Source: Sipunculus nudus
Taxonomy: Eukaryota; Annelida; Sipuncula; Golfingiida; Sipunculidae
Direction of reading: 5' to 3'
Length of the DNA: 64,000 bases
Assembly (NCBI GenBank): GCA_026874595.1
Contig: CM049320.1
Coordinates: 42,540,714 to 42,604,713 of the forward strand
Numbering within the stretch: the first letter of the stretch is position 1; the number at the start of each line of letters is the position of its first letter. Under the pieces are notes generated by a model. That model had not been told where the DNA came from. It did no database searches and worked only from the letters and a program-made list of their open reading frames with translations. Of the stretch, positions 25,998 through 39,893 are shown one piece after another. The translations under genes were made by a program, and so were the position numbers.

Positions 25998-26881
25998 GCG
26001 GATTATTTTTCATTATATATCGTTACATAAGCATCTTGTAAATTGTATCAGATTATGCACTAGTTTTCGCTCACCTTCGGGGTCAATGACTGTTTCCCAA
26101 AGGGCTGCTACATCCGCATCCTCGATTATATCAGGGTCTCCAAGACCTAGAGTAGCGATAACATCAAAAGCAGCATCTCCTTCAGCCTCACACAGGCCGG
26201 TGGCCGTGGTGAACACAGGAACGAAAGTGGCCCTATCCACGGTGCCATCTGAAATGAAAGTATATTTGTCATCAAAGGAAACGTTACACAAGCTTGTCAA
26301 AATCTTGATTCACGTGATGCATACAAGTCACTTGTGCTTAGTTTGGGAAGATGAAATTTTCTTAATGCTTTGGTGTAAGGGAAAGTGTTCGGGCTTCCCA
26401 CATGGCACCCAGATTTATTAGTTTGGCACTCACTTTCATACTTGGTACCATTGATCAAACTCTCTAGTTCGCTTCTCTCCATCAGATTATTTCCATTCAG
26501 GTCAATCACACAGAAGCCATTGCATCCTGTCTCGTTGTTTCTGTTGTTTGTTGAGGCAGCACAATCATCACAGTTGAAAACACTATTGAATAAAGAATAT
26601 AATACATTACATCACTACTCACAAAGGCATACCCATAGTTACACCAAAATTGTTGTACTTTTTCGGGGAGCCATTGGAAAAGGAATAATATTGAATAAGT
26701 AGTCAAGTAGAAATATTAGTTGCGTATCTGTAGCCATTTATGTATTAGGAATTTACCAAACCAGTATAGGAAAATGCCAAAAAATAGATCGCTTATTGCA
26801 AAAATAGAATGGTACATACTCCTGACAAAAGACAGGGCTCACAACACACACAAGAAAAGCGACAATTACGGCAGACTTCAT
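25465..26881 (-). CDS. Secreted EF-hand protein, array copy G6
   Basis: Coding exons 26820-26881, 26434-26582, 26075-26248, 25804-25850, 25465-25503. AATAAA at 25433-25438. Two replacements relative to G1: Asn69 to Tyr, between two sequons and in the weak second loop, and Val111 to Ile in the weak third loop. The intronic AT run is long, (AT)24 at 25947-25994. The reading frame and splice sites are whole. Confidence 0.87.
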
Positions 26882-27318
26882 GGTACACTGGTCCTGATTA
26901 CGAGTAGCTTGTTTCTCCTACAAGCAAATCAAAATAAAGAGTTGTTACATTTCCTTTTATGATTTTTCTCTGTGACAGACATAAAAATAGTACCTAGATA
27001 TGAAAAAAAACTGACAGATATATAAATACTAACTAGATATGTTGATGGATAAAGTTCTTACCTTGTCAAACTGATGAGTAAAGTTTTTTTCGAAAATATT
27101 TTTCTAACACGATCGCTTTCATCAATATAATTTATATAGGTTTATAGGACTATATGCAATTCGAAAAAGTGTGTTATGACATCTAAGAATTAGTACTCAT
27201 TTAATAAAATAGAGTAAAATCTGTCGTAAGGTTTTAATAAACTATAAATGACAAGTATTATAGTCGCCTCTAATACAGTAACGGCGGAATCGGTCCAATA
27301 GCCAGAGAGCATACTTAC

Positions 27319-27457
27319 TGTTGCTTATCTGCAAATATAATTCCGATGTGTGACTTTGACGACTCGGGTGCTGTATATAGGCAGAACGCGGTAAATAGGA
27401 TGAGCTAAGGGTGGGAACATCCAGAGGAGACATCACGGATATGCGCACGTGTTGTTC
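27319..27457 (-). promoter_or_regulatory. G6 promoter with altered TATA box
   Basis: The TATA element is changed to TATATAC (core 27374-27379) where the other copies have TATATATA. CACGTG is kept at 27446-27451. The non-coding exon ends at 27319 before GTAAGT. Confidence 0.6.
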
Positions 27458-30400
27458 CGGTCCCATTAGGAGATACGGTGATATGGACGATAAGCTGGAT
27501 GGCAAAGGACGGCTGAAATACTGCGCTTAACATAGTTAGTTAATTTTAGATTGTTTATTATTTACAGCATTTTATAATGAGCAACAGATATAAGCAAAGC
27601 CAGTTGTACAAACCGTATTAGCAGATCATACTGCGTTATACTGTTTAATCAGGGAATATTTGTATTATTTCAAAAGAAATACTAAATACAGAACTGCAAT
27701 TTCTTTTTTTTTTATTTACTCCAAAGATATGGATATACATTTACGTAGAAGTCTGCGTACACATAAATTTGCAAAAGAATTAGTACATTAGAATAAGTTC
27801 CCGACCCCCTCCCCCTCTGCCGCACCACCCGCAACACGTGGCCACAAACGGCCGCGGTAGCTTCTGTTCACATAAGGACTATGTTATGCATTATTAATAA
27901 CTTTCGCAAAGGCTATTTAACTTTGTCATATAAATATTACTCAATTTAACTGATTTCCTTAACATTCCGATAATAACATAACTTCATGGTTTCCCTTCAG
28001 GTATTTGCCACGGACTTTGTGTAACAAGAAAAGAGCAAGAACAGTTATATTCGAATGAAAATATCTTGATAAAAACACAATGACACCCCGTCGTCCCCAC
28101 TAATTGGTCTGTGAAGGAAGGGACTTTTCCGTTGTCTTTGTCAAAAATCGTATGATGATTTCAAGGAGTAGTAGACTTGGTGTTCAGGTAATTTAGTATA
28201 TATTCTGTGCTAGTGTGCAATACTAGTGTGTATGTTACAGGGTCTTTTGGACTGTAGGCGAGATATGTGTGTACATGGGGAAACAGCAGCCGGAAATGAC
28301 CTCGGGTTCATGCTTCAGGTTCCTTTGCTCCGTTTATGTAACGATTCAGTCCCATATTTTAGTTAACTAAAGATGTCACCGTCACTTGGTAATGTTCAAA
28401 ACTCGTTTACAGGTGTTTCCTTTACGGAAAAAATGACAAATAACAAAACGGATGATGAACAAATAAAAAATATATGAGGAATCTTTCGCTTTTGCATGTA
28501 CCTTTACACATTCGTATTACCTGTTTTATCCAACAGTAAACATAAGTGTTTGCGGGATCCAATTTTTCATCACAGAAGATATACGAGGAAACATATATGA
28601 CGATTATTTCAAATTAGACCGGAAAAATAATGGTTTCATTTTTGCTAAGAACTAAATAGCATGCAAGGAAACATAACTTAGAAAAGATATATGAGATTTA
28701 TTCCAAAATCAAACTGAAAAAAAACATGAAGAACGCTCAGCCATTGTTAGGCGTAACAGTCCGTCTTAATTTGCTTGAAAAAATTACCTTATTCGATTCC
28801 AATATCTTTGAAGATATAACATCCGAAATAGTCGCTATAAAAGGGTGTCAAGAGATGTTAATGTTGGGTGGGACAACCAGCGGTTAAAGCGAATGAAATC
28901 TGATAAAATGTTCCTGATCAAGAAAGGTGTTCTTTCAAAGCGGAATAGATCATAGCAAAAATTAGGATTTTCCACTAGAGAAGTGTGGCTTACAATGTTG
29001 TGGCGATTTAACATGCGCAATAAAAAGTCAAAACCCATCATTTATCAAAAGCACGTGTGACGCCATATTCTTTACAATTCGGCACAAAACACATATACAA
29101 TTTTCATGTCATTTGTGGTGGTCTTTTTTCGTTGTCCGTCAGTGTGACAGTTATAAGTCTATCTCACATTGTTTATGATCATATAATTGTACATTCCATA
29201 AAAAATGTTACTATGTACAACATTAACACCTTAGAATTTTTAGACAGATACAAACATTGTAAAAAAGCAATATTCCAACCAGTCCTGATATAAAAGTTTT
29301 ATTTAAATCAGCTATCAGTTCTTCAGAAATGTCACTGACCTTTTGCTTGATTTCACTACAACTTATCTGTTTGTCAGTAGAATGACGCACTGAAGCTCCG
29401 GTATTTATAAACATTCTTGTAACTGAAACATAGGTTTTCAAATACCTGCAGGTATGTTCTTTTGTTTTTTTTTTTTTGGTATAAAGAGAGTGGCGTGCTT
29501 TTGTTTTTTTATGTTTGCGACAGTTTATCCGTTAATTTTATAATAACAAATAACAACCGTCTGAAAGCTTTAGTTAGAATATCATCTGTTTCTCACTTTA
29601 TTGGAAAATTGTAATAATGCATATAACATATACCTTTCACTGGTTAACACACAGAAAGTTCACAGTTAATCAGCACGACCAGAAATGTGGTGAATTATGA
29701 GTATGAATGCCACACAGAGCTCAATCATTTTTTCATCAGTATTATTTATAATGGGTACCACAAGTTGGCTTTGTACTTTGATCATGGCCCGTTGTGTTAC
29801 ATATTACACATGTGCAAGGTTATCGACACAGCATATATCTGATGGACCACAAATGCGATTATTCAAAACATTATTACAGCAAATGTGCTAGTTTAATTGT
29901 TTTGAGTAAGTGGTTTTGTTAAAACTATGTACTTTAATAGACCAATCAACTTTTTTATGACACCCTTGTTTCCTACTTATAACATTTCCTCGGTAATGCC
30001 ATTTACCTTTATTCCATTTAATTTACCTAGGTATGATGGAGCAACCTAAATCTCATTATGATGCGCCCTTATGTTTCCGTTTTAGACGGCCTAAATAAGT
30101 ACAGCAATTAAGTGAGTTTCCCACCAGTAGGCACATGGATTATTCTCAAACATGAAACTATCTATTATGGATTCTTTTTCTGTTGCTGCTTTCGTCACTC
30201 AGCTCTCAGCTTTCTTGCTTTTATGACAGGTCGCGTCACTTACATTCACATTACGGCGGCGAAATCAAGATTTATATCCCAGGACTAGTTTGATGTATCC
30301 TTCTGAAATTTTGCATGTGTATACATCTCACATAGCTTTTTATCATAGGAAAACTGGTGGCGCCACCTGCAACCATTTTTACACAGAGTCCGTCTGTTTG

Positions 30401-31222
30401 TCTGTCATGGGATAAAATCACTCAAATCTCCGCAGTTGTTTGACTTATTTGCCAAAAATTTTGCAATTGTTCACAACTTGGATAACTTTCTGGATTTTGT
30501 GGCAGGTGGCGCCACCTACATACACATTTCGGCTGTAGACATATTGCTATGTGTTGCTAATATGCAACACTCCTCTCTCTATTTCCCCTTGCCACTGAAT
30601 TCATGCCTCACTTCACCAGTCCCACTCTGGTTTCGGCGGATACACGTAGTTGCTTGTCGACTACACGTATTCTAGTTCTTATTATTATTTTGTTAGCTGG
30701 CTATAGATAGGCCAAAATAGCGTTTGGGATCTTCCGTCAGCTCTACTCAAATCGTTACTACCCAAACAGAACAAAATAACAGATACATACAGTCTCTCAT
30801 GTCAGTGTGGGCAACACGTTGCTACATGTTTGGTGAAACCCTGATTACCGCTACTCTTGACCCTTATCAGTAAATAAAATCCAGCAATCTAGAAGGGGGA
30901 AATGCAACAGTTTAGTTTGCATAAATAAGGTGTATCATACTAATGTTACGTAAAATGCACTTTCCAGGAAACCTAATACTCGTCCCTCTGTTTCCTTTGA
31001 ACATTGATATACTGCAATCTGAAAGGGATTCATCCATTAGTTCAGTTTGCAAGAAACACCCTCACTCGTATTCAAGTTCCGCAAAGATCACTTGTTTGAA
31101 GGGGCATTTGATATTTGTTGTTTGGGATACAGGGAAATGAAACGGAAATGAACATAAACACACGGCAACATAGTGAGCATAAATTTTGTTTATTGGTAAA
31201 AAAAAAAATACTCAGGAGCCAG

Positions 31223-31697
31223 CTAAGCTTCACATGTCTCGTCAACCACCACTTCATAAAGCTGAAAAGATAGAACAATTTATGCTTTTGCTTTTCATGT
31301 AACGTTTTCTTTTAGATAGACATATTCATACCGAAACGGGTCAAAGCTATGTATCACAGCAACCTGAAAATGAGATGTCTAACATGTCGTGAACGTTTTG
31401 TGCTGTTTTATTCACTGCCGTTCATTACGCATAATGTAACCATCTGTATATTATATGCTAAAATTTTTTAGCATATTTATCAATGATTTGAAGGCATATG
31501 TTGCTAGTTAATGTGACTGTTAAAGCCATGTGCTAATATAAAATAGGGTGTTTGACTTACTGCATTCCAGGACTCCAACCACTCGCTCTTACCAACTGCG
31601 CCCTTCCCTGTATACAAAAATAGTAAGAAGTTATAATTACGTGTAATATTTTGAAACATCGTGTGTGCAAGAGAAAATTGGTCTGCATTTTCCGTAC

Positions 31698-31753
<56 letters not shown>

Positions 31754-32637
31754 GCGGATTATTTTTCATTATATATTGTTACATAAGCATCTTGTAAATT
31801 GTATCAGATTATGCACTAGTTTTCGCTCACCTTCGGGGTCAATGACTGTTTCCCAAAGGGCTGCTACATCCGCATCCTCGATTACATCAGGGTCTCCAAG
31901 ACCTAGAGTAGCGATAACATCAAAAGCAGCATCTCCTTCAGCCTCACACAGGCCGGTGGCCGTGGTGAACACAGGAACGAAAGTGGCCCTATCCACGGTG
32001 CCATCTGAAATGAAAGTATATTTGTCATCAAAGGAAACGTTACACAAGCTTGTCAAAATCTTGATTCACGTGATGCATACAAGTCACTTGTGCTTAGTTT
32101 GGGAAGATGAAATTTTCTTAATGCTTTGGTGTAAGGGAAAGTGTTCGGGCTTCCCACATGGCACCCAGATTTATTAGTTTGGCACTCACTTTCATTCTTG
32201 GTACCATTGATCAAACTCTCTAGTTCGCTTCTCTCCATCAGATTATTTCCATTCAGGTCAATCACACAGAAGCCATTGCATCCTGTCTCGTTGTTTCTGT
32301 TGTTTGTTGAGGCAGCACAATCATCACAGTTGAAAACACTTTTGAATAAAGAATATAATACATTACATCACTACTCACAAAGGCATACCCATAGTTAGAC
32401 CAAAATTGTTGTACTTTTTCGGGGGGCCATTGGAATAGGAATAATATTGAATAAGTAGTCAAGTAGAAATATTAGTTGCGTATCTGTAGCCATTTATGTA
32501 TTAGGAATTTACCAAACCAGTATAGGAAAATGCCAAAAAATAGATCGCTTATTGCAAAAATAGAATGGTACATACTCCTGACAAAAGACAGGGCTCACAA
32601 CACACACAAGAAAAGCGACAATTACGGCAGACTTCAT
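31223..32637 (-). CDS. Secreted EF-hand protein, array copy G7
   Basis: Coding exons 32576-32637, 32190-32338, 31831-32004, 31561-31607, 31223-31261. The encoded protein is the same as G1 (one silent change at Gly129). AATAAA at 31189-31194. The usual 5'UTR acceptor TAG is changed, and a new AG lies one base downstream, so the leader exon would start one base later. The acceptor of the second coding exon is AAAAG instead of AATAG. The first intron is about 125 bp longer because of an internal duplication. Confidence 0.86.
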
Positions 32638-33199
32638 GGTACACTGGTCCTGATTTCGAGTAGCTTGTTTCTCTTTCAAGCAAATCAAAATAAAGAGTTG
32701 TTACATTTCCTTTTATGATTTTTCTCTGTGACAGACATAAAAATAGTACCTAGATATGAAAAAAAACTGACAGATATAAAAATACTAACTAGATATGTTG
32801 ATGGATAAAGTTCTTACCTTATGAAACTGATGAGTAAAATTTTTTTTCGAAAAATATTTTTCTAACACAATTGCTTTCATCAAATTAATTTTATAGGTTT
32901 TAAAGACTATATGGAATTGGAGATGACAGTGTGTTATGACAACCATGGGTGTTATGGGTAAAGTTTTTTCGAAAATATTTTTCAAAGACAATCGCTTTCA
33001 TCAATATAATTTATATAAGTTTCGAGGACTATATGCAATTGGAAAAAAAGTGTGTTATGACATCTAAGAATTAGTACTCATTTAATAAAATAGATTAAAA
33101 TCTGTCATAAGGTTTTAATAAACTATAAATGACAAGTATTATAGTCGCCTCTTATACAGTAACGGCGGAATCGGTCCAATAGCCAGAGAGCATACTTAC

Positions 33200-33338
33200 T
33201 GTTGCTAATCTGCAAATAGAATTCCGATGTGTGACTTTGACGACTCGGGTGCTATATATAGGCATAACGCGGTAAATAGGATGAGCTAAGGGTGGGAACA
33301 TCCAGATGAAACATCACGGATATGCGCACGTGTTGTTC
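33200..33338 (-). promoter_or_regulatory. G7 promoter and non-coding exon 1
   Basis: TATA box at 33253-33260, CACGTG at 33327-33332, non-coding exon ending at 33200 before GTAAGT. Confidence 0.68.
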
Positions 33339-34752
33339 CAGTCCCATTAGGAGATACGGTGATATGGACGATAAGCACGATGGCAAAGGACGGCTGAACT
33401 AATGCGCTTAACATGGTTAGGTAATTTTAGAGTTGTTTATTATTTACAGCATTTTATCATGAGCAACAGATATTAGCAAAGCCTTTTGTACAAACCTTAT
33501 TATCAAATCATACTGCGTTATACGGTTTAATCAGGGGATATTTGTAATCTACTTATGGGTCGATTTCCCATTATACAGGATTCTAAGAACAAGACTGTTT
33601 CCCCGTTGTCAGATTTGAAACACTACAAGTGCAAAGGTTTAATTTAAAGTTTTCTTTCCTTGTGAAGTAGTTACAATAATTATCGTATTCGTTGCATATT
33701 CTGCAGTGAGATATTTTAAATTATACAGAAAAATTAAACATTATTTATGAAGTGATTTGTTGAAAAAAAGCCTTTTATGATGAATGTTTTTTTCAAGTGG
33801 ATTATAGTTTTGTCGCATTAGTATTTGGTATTCATACATACAAATATGAATAGGGACACGTATTAGAGATAATGGATATTATTTCAAAAGAAATACTTAA
33901 TACAGAACTGCTTTTTCTTTTTTTATTCATTCCAAAGATATGGCTATACATTCACGTGGAAGTCTGCGTAAACCTTAATTTTCAAAAGATACATGTACAT
34001 TAGAAGAAGTTCCCGACCCCCTCCCCCTCTTCCGCACCACCCGCAACCCGTGTCCACAAACGTGCACATGTACACTTTTGATGTCAGTGACCTACTTTCC
34101 TCAAGATTTAAATCTCAATACGGAGATACGTGAAAGAGAACGGTCGCGGCAGCTTCTGTTCACATAAGGACTATGTTATGCATTATTAATAACTTTCGTA
34201 AAGGCTATTTAACTTTGTCATATACATATTAATCAATTTAACTGATTACCTTAACATTCCGAAAATAGCATAACTTCATAGTTTTCCATCAGGTATTTGC
34301 CGGGGACTTTGTGTAACAAGAAAAGAGCAAGAACATTGCTATATTCGATTGAAAATGTCTTGATAAAAACAAAATGGCACCTCGTCGGTCCCTAAGGCCT
34401 GGTGTATGGAGACCAGGACTTATCCGTTTTCTGAACCAAGAAAACTTAATGATGATTCCAAGGAGTAATTGAATGGGAATGCAGGTAATGCATGGGAAAA
34501 AGCAGCAGGAAATAACTTCGGGTCATGCTTCAGGTTCCTTTGCATCATTAATGTAACGATTCAGTCCTATATTTTAGTTAACTAAGGTTGTCACCGTCAC
34601 TTGGTAATGTTCAAAATATAAGGTTTACAGGTGTTACCTTTACGGAAAAAAATGACAAATAACAAATCGGGCGATGAAGAAATTAAAATATATGAGAAAT
34701 CTTGCTTTTGCATGTACCTTTACACATTCGTATTACTTGTTTTATCCAACAG

Positions 34753-34976
34753 TAAACAACAGTGTTTGCGGGATCCAATTTTTCATCACAAAAGATAGAG
34801 GAAACATATATGACGATTATTTAAAATTAGACCGGAACAATAATGGTTACATTTTTGCTGATGTAAGGAAACATGACTTAGAAAAGATATATGAGATTTA
34901 TTCCAAAATCAAACTGAAAAACATGAAGAACGCTCAGCCATTGTTTGGCGTAACAGTCCATCTTCATTTTGCTTGA
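34753..34976 (+). pseudogene. Relic exon of a second EF-hand gene, plus strand
   Basis: An acceptor-like tract ending in AACAG (34752) opens a frame that runs to a TGA at 34974-34976. The frame encodes a clear EF-hand: a helix (IYDDYLKL), the loop DRNNNGYIFADV (34830-34865, ligand-like D1, N3, N5, G6, I8), then the helix HDLEKIYEIYSKI. Related copies occur in every unit except U2, at about 3086, 11334, 16953, 22568, 28590, 41757, 55245 and 62030. In those copies a stop follows FIFA almost at once because of extra bases containing AACTAAATAG. No complete gene, start or second EF-hand can be assembled, so I call it a relic. It runs opposite to the G genes and is not a copy of one of their exons. 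Confidence 0.5.
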
Positions 34977-36339
34977 AAAATCAGCTTATTCGATTCCAGT
35001 ATCTTTGAAGATATAACATCCGAAACAGTCGCAATAAAAGCGTGTCAAGAGATGTTAATGTTGGGTGGGACAACCAGCGGTTAAAGCGAATGAAATCTGA
35101 TAAAATGTTCCTAATAAAGAAAGGTGTTCTTTGAAAGCGGAATAGATCATAGCACAAATTAGAATTTTCCACTGGAGCAGTGTGGCTTACATTGTTGTGG
35201 CGATTTAACACGTGCAATAAAAGGTCAAAACCCATCATTTATCGAAAGCAAGTGTGACGTCATATTCTTTATAATTCGGCACAAAACACAAATCCAGTCT
35301 TCATGACATTTGTGGTGGTCTTTTTAGTTGTCTGTCAGTATGACAGTTATAAGTTTATCATACATTGTTTATACCATAAAAAATGTTACTATGTACAACA
35401 TTAACATCATAGAATTTTTAGACATATACAAACATTGTAAGAAAGCAGTAATCCAACTAGTCCTGATACAAGGTTTTATTTGAATAAGCTATCAGTTCTT
35501 CAGAAATGTCACTGACCTTTTGCTTGATTTCACTACAACTTATCTGTTTGTCAGTAGAATGACGCACTGAAGCTCCAATATTTATAAACATTCTTGTAAC
35601 TGAAACATAGGTTTTGAAATACCTGCAGGCATGTTCTTTTGTTTTAGTTTTGGTATAAATTGAGTGGCGTGCTTTTGTTTTTTTTATGTTTCCGACAGTT
35701 TACCAGTTAATTTTATAATAACAAATAACAACCGTCTGAAAGATTTAGTTGGAATATATTATGTGTTTCTCACTTTATTGGAAAATTGTAATAATTCTGG
35801 TTAACACACAGAAAGTTCAAAGTTAATCAGCACGACCAAAAAAGTGGTCAATTATGAGTATGAATTCCAAACACAGTTCAATCATTTTTTCATCAGTATT
35901 ATTTATAATGGGATAACACAAGTTGCCTTTTTTAATTTGATCATGGCCCGTTGTATTACATATTACACATGTGCAAGGTTACCGACACAGCATATGTTTG
36001 ATGGACCACAAATGCGATTTTTCAAAACATTATTAAAGCAAATGTGCTAGTTTAATTGTTTTGAGTAAGTGGTTTTGTTAAAACTATGTACTTTAATAGA
36101 CCAATTCACTTTTTTATGATACCCTTGTTTCCTACCTAAAACATTTCCCCTGAAATGCCATTTACCTTTGTCCAATTTAATTTACCTAGGTATGATGGGA
36201 CAACCTAAATCTCATTATGATGCGCTCTTATGTTTCCGTTTTAGACGGCCTAAATAAATACAGAAATTAAGTTAGTTTCCCACCAGTAGGTACATGGATT
36301 ATTCTCAAACATGAAACTATCTGACATGGAATTTTTTTC

Positions 36340-36945
36340 TGTTGGTCAAGCTGCTTTCGTCACTCAGCTCTTGCATATTTGTTTTATCCTGACCCCAGAT
36401 ATGTGCATTTACCAATGGACATTTTTTATGGCAACTCGACTATCCAAATTCTCTGCTTCAAAGACTTAAGAGGGTACATAACTGTGCTGCAAAGATTCTG
36501 ACTGGCAGTTCAAATGTTGCCATGCTTGTATTCCAGGCAAAGCATCAAATCGCTCCTGCTTACTTGCAAGATCTAATCCAGTCATATGTGCAATTCGTAA
36601 CCTGACATCACGAACTCCTTCATGTTCCAATAACAAAGTCATCACTTATTGCCCCGAGAGCCTTCAGCGCCGCGGGACCAGATTTTTCGAACATTCTCCA
36701 GCTCGAACTCAGACGAACTGATAAACTTAAAACATTTTTGTTCAAGGAATAGTATGATTAATTGTGATAATTGATATGTGATATGTTTTTCTTATTGATA
36801 ATGAACTAATTTCAGTAAAATATGTTTTGCATAATTTAAATCTGGTTAATATTATCTCTTTTATCTCACAACTTTTTTGCATCTCTCATTGCATTTTAAA
36901 TAGAGATCTAGAGTACAATTTGTAAGCTTTATAGAAATAAATTAT
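36340..36945 (+). mobile_element. Decayed LINE 3' fragment, copy in U7
   Basis: Frames shift within the fragment, but recognisable pieces of the C-terminal end of a non-LTR reverse transcriptase remain. They correspond to the usual QRLQ.VQNCAARIL..., VFKA.H..AP.YL, and LWN.LP.ELR...FK segments. No endonuclease or RT core is present, so it is a dead 5'-truncated copy. The left edge is uncertain. Confidence 0.55.
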
Positions 36946-38502
36946 TTTTACAATTATTGTATCCGCGAAAACAGAGTTTTGCGAATACTATGTTTTTGAC
37001 CGGGTTACGCCGCTGCCGCGTTATTTGTATGCACAAATGTAGCCCTTGCATAGCTTTATAACATACATAAAAACTGGTGTACCTCCTGCAACCCTTTTTA
37101 CATAGCGTCCATCTGTTCATCTTCCTTGGGATAAAATCACTCATATCTCTGTAGTGAATGGACCTATCCACCTGAAATTTTGCATGTAAATTCATCCTGG
37201 ATAGCTTTCTTGCTTTTTATGACAGGTCGCGCCACCTACATTTACATTCCACCGGCGACATCAAGACTTTTATCCCAATACATAATGTACTGGTTTGATG
37301 TATCCTCCTGAAATTTTGCATGTGTATACATCTCACATAGCTCTTTATCATACACAAAATTGGTGGCGCCACCTGCAACCATTTTCCACAGCGTCCGTCT
37401 GTTTGTCTGTTTTGGGACAAAATCACTCATATCTCGGCAGGGGTTTGACTTATCTGCCTAAAATTTTACATGTATATACATCTTGGATAGCTTTCTCTAT
37501 TTTGTGGCAGTAGGCGCCACCTACTTTCACATTCAGGCTGCAGACATCCAGGCATATATCTAAGGACTTTTAGACTGATCCTCCTGAAATTTTACACGTG
37601 AATTGATCTCACATAGTTCTTTATCATGCGCAAACTGGTGGCGCCACCTGCAACCATTTTTATACAGCGTCCGTCTGTTTGTCTGCCATGGGATAAAATC
37701 ACTCATATCTCGGCAGTGGTTTGACGTATTTGCCTTAAATTTTTAAATTGTATACAACTTGGATAACTTTCTGGATTTTGTGGCAGGTGGCGCCACCTAC
37801 ATACACGTTTCGGCTGCAGACATATTGCTACGTGTTGCTAATATGCAACACTCCTCTCTCTATTTCCCCTTGCCACTCAATCCATGCCTCACTTCACCAG
37901 TCCCACTTTGGTTTCGGTGGATACACGTAGTCGCTTGTCGACAACCCGTATTCTAGTTATTATTATTATTTTGTTAGCTGGCTATAGATAGGCCAAAATA
38001 GCGTTTGGGATCTTCCGTCAGCTCTACTCAAATCGTTTCTACCCAAACAGAAGAAAATAACAGTTACAAACATTCTCTCATGTCAGTGTGGGCAACACGC
38101 TGCTACATGTTTGATGAAACCCTGATTATCGCTACTCTTGACCCTTATCAGTAAATAAAAATCCAGCAATCTAGAAGGGGGAAATGCAACAGTTTAGTTT
38201 GCATAAGTAACGTGTATCATACTTATATTCCGTAAAATGCACTTTTCCAGGAAACCTAATACTCGTCCCTCTGTTTCCTTTGAACATTGATATACTGCAA
38301 TCTGAAAGGGATTCATCCATTAGTTCAGTTTGCAAGAAACACCCTCACTCATATTCATGTTCCGCAATGATCACTTCTTTGAAGGGGCATATGATATTTG
38401 TTCTTTAGGATACAGGGAAATGGTACGGAAATGAACATAAAACCACGGCAACATATCGAGTATAAATTTTGTTTATTGGTAAAAAAATTACTCAGGAGCC
38501 AG

Positions 38503-39893
38503 CTAAGCTTCACATGTCTCGTCAACCACCACCTCATAAAGCTGAAAAGATAGAACAATTTATGCTTTTGCTATTCTTGTAACGTTTTCTTTTAAATAGA
38601 CATATTCATACTGAAACGAGTCATAGCTATGTATCACAGTAATAGAAAAGTAAGTATCAAAGTAGTAGAAAATGAGATGTCTATAACATGTCGTGAACGT
38701 TTTCTGCTATTTTATTCACTCGCGTTCATTGCGGGTAATGTAACCAGTTGTATATTATATGCTAATATTTTTTAGCATATTGATCCATATGTTTTGAAGG
38801 CAGATGTTGCTAGTTACTGTGACTGTTAAAGCCATGTGCTAATATACATTATGGTGTTTGACTTACTGCATTCCAGGACTCCAACCACTCGCTCTTACCA
38901 ATTGCGCCCTTTCCTGTAAACGAAATAGTAAGAAGTTATAATTACATATAATATTTTGAAACACAAATTTCGGAAGAGAAAAATTGTTTGCATTGTCTTT
39001 ACACATTCTATATATGTTTATTTTTCACCATAGATTGTTACATCGGCATCTTGTAAACTGTATCAGATTATTATCGCTCACCTTCTGGGTCAATGACTGT
39101 TTCCCAAAGGGCTGCGACATCCGCATCCTCGATTACATCAGGGTCCCCAAGGCCTAGAGTACCGATAACATCAAAAGCAGCATCTCCTTCAGCCTCACAC
39201 AGGCCGGTGGCCGTGGTGAACACAGGAACGAAAGTGGCCCTATCCACGGTGCCATCTAAAATGAAAGTATATTTGTCCTCAAAGGAAACGTTACATAGCT
39301 TGTCAAAATATTGATTCACGTGATGCATTCATGTAACTTGTACCTAGTTTGGCAAGATGAAATTTTCTTAATGATTTGGTCTAATAGAAAGTGTTCAGGC
39401 TTCCAACATGGCACCCAGATTTATTAGTTTGGCACTCACTTTCATTCTTGGTACCATTGATCAAACTCTCTAATTCGCTTCTCTCCATCAGGTTATTTCC
39501 ATTCAGGTCAATCACACAGAATCCATTGCATCCTGTCTCGTTGTTTCTGTTGTTTGTTGAGCCAGCACAATCATCACAGTTGAAAACACTATTGAACAAA
39601 GAATATAATACATTATATCACTACTGACAAAGGCATGCACAAAATTTATATATTTTTCCTGTTCCTGTGTGCCATTGGAATTAGAATAATGTTGAATATC
39701 ACAATCAAGTAGAAATATTGGTTGCGATAAAAACCTGATATGTAAACATTTATATATTAAGAATTTACCAAACGAATATAGATAAATACCAACAGAAAAA
39801 TCGCTAATTGCAAAAAAAGAATGGTACATACTCCTGACAAAATACAGGGCTCACAACACACACAAGAATAGCGACAATTACGGCAGACTTCAT
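38503..39893 (-). CDS. Secreted EF-hand protein, array copy G8
   Basis: Coding exons 39832-39893, 39440-39588, 39082-39255, 38867-38913, 38503-38541. AATAAA at 38472-38477. Replacements relative to G1: Phe9 to Ile in the signal peptide, Ala30 to Gly, Ala102 to Gly, and Val133 to Ile at the core position 8 of the fourth EF loop. All are conservative. The intronic AT run has nearly vanished. The acceptor of the third coding exon is TTTTAG. The frame is whole. Confidence 0.87.

Larger units (their letters stand above)
25100..30855. repeat. Tandem unit U6, 5756 bp
   Basis: This unit differs from U1-U5 in two ways. It keeps about 410 bp (28200-28600) upstream of the EF-hand relic that the shorter units have lost. 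Its satellite (from about 30230 to 30670) is roughly one 280-bp monomer shorter, joined near 30335. The conserved minus-strand open stretch is at 29223-29441. The AT-rich spacer 27458-28195 holds no supported gene. Confidence 0.85.
30856..38136. repeat. Tandem unit U7, 7281 bp
   Basis: This unit is more diverged than U1-U6. 33340-34670 is spacer with about 340 bp (33550-33890) absent from the shorter units and no supported gene. The plus-strand EF-hand relic has its longest open frame here (34674-34976). A LINE 3' fragment (about 36340-36945) is kept. It is followed by the right arm of the fold-back satellite (about 36950-37955). Confidence 0.85.
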
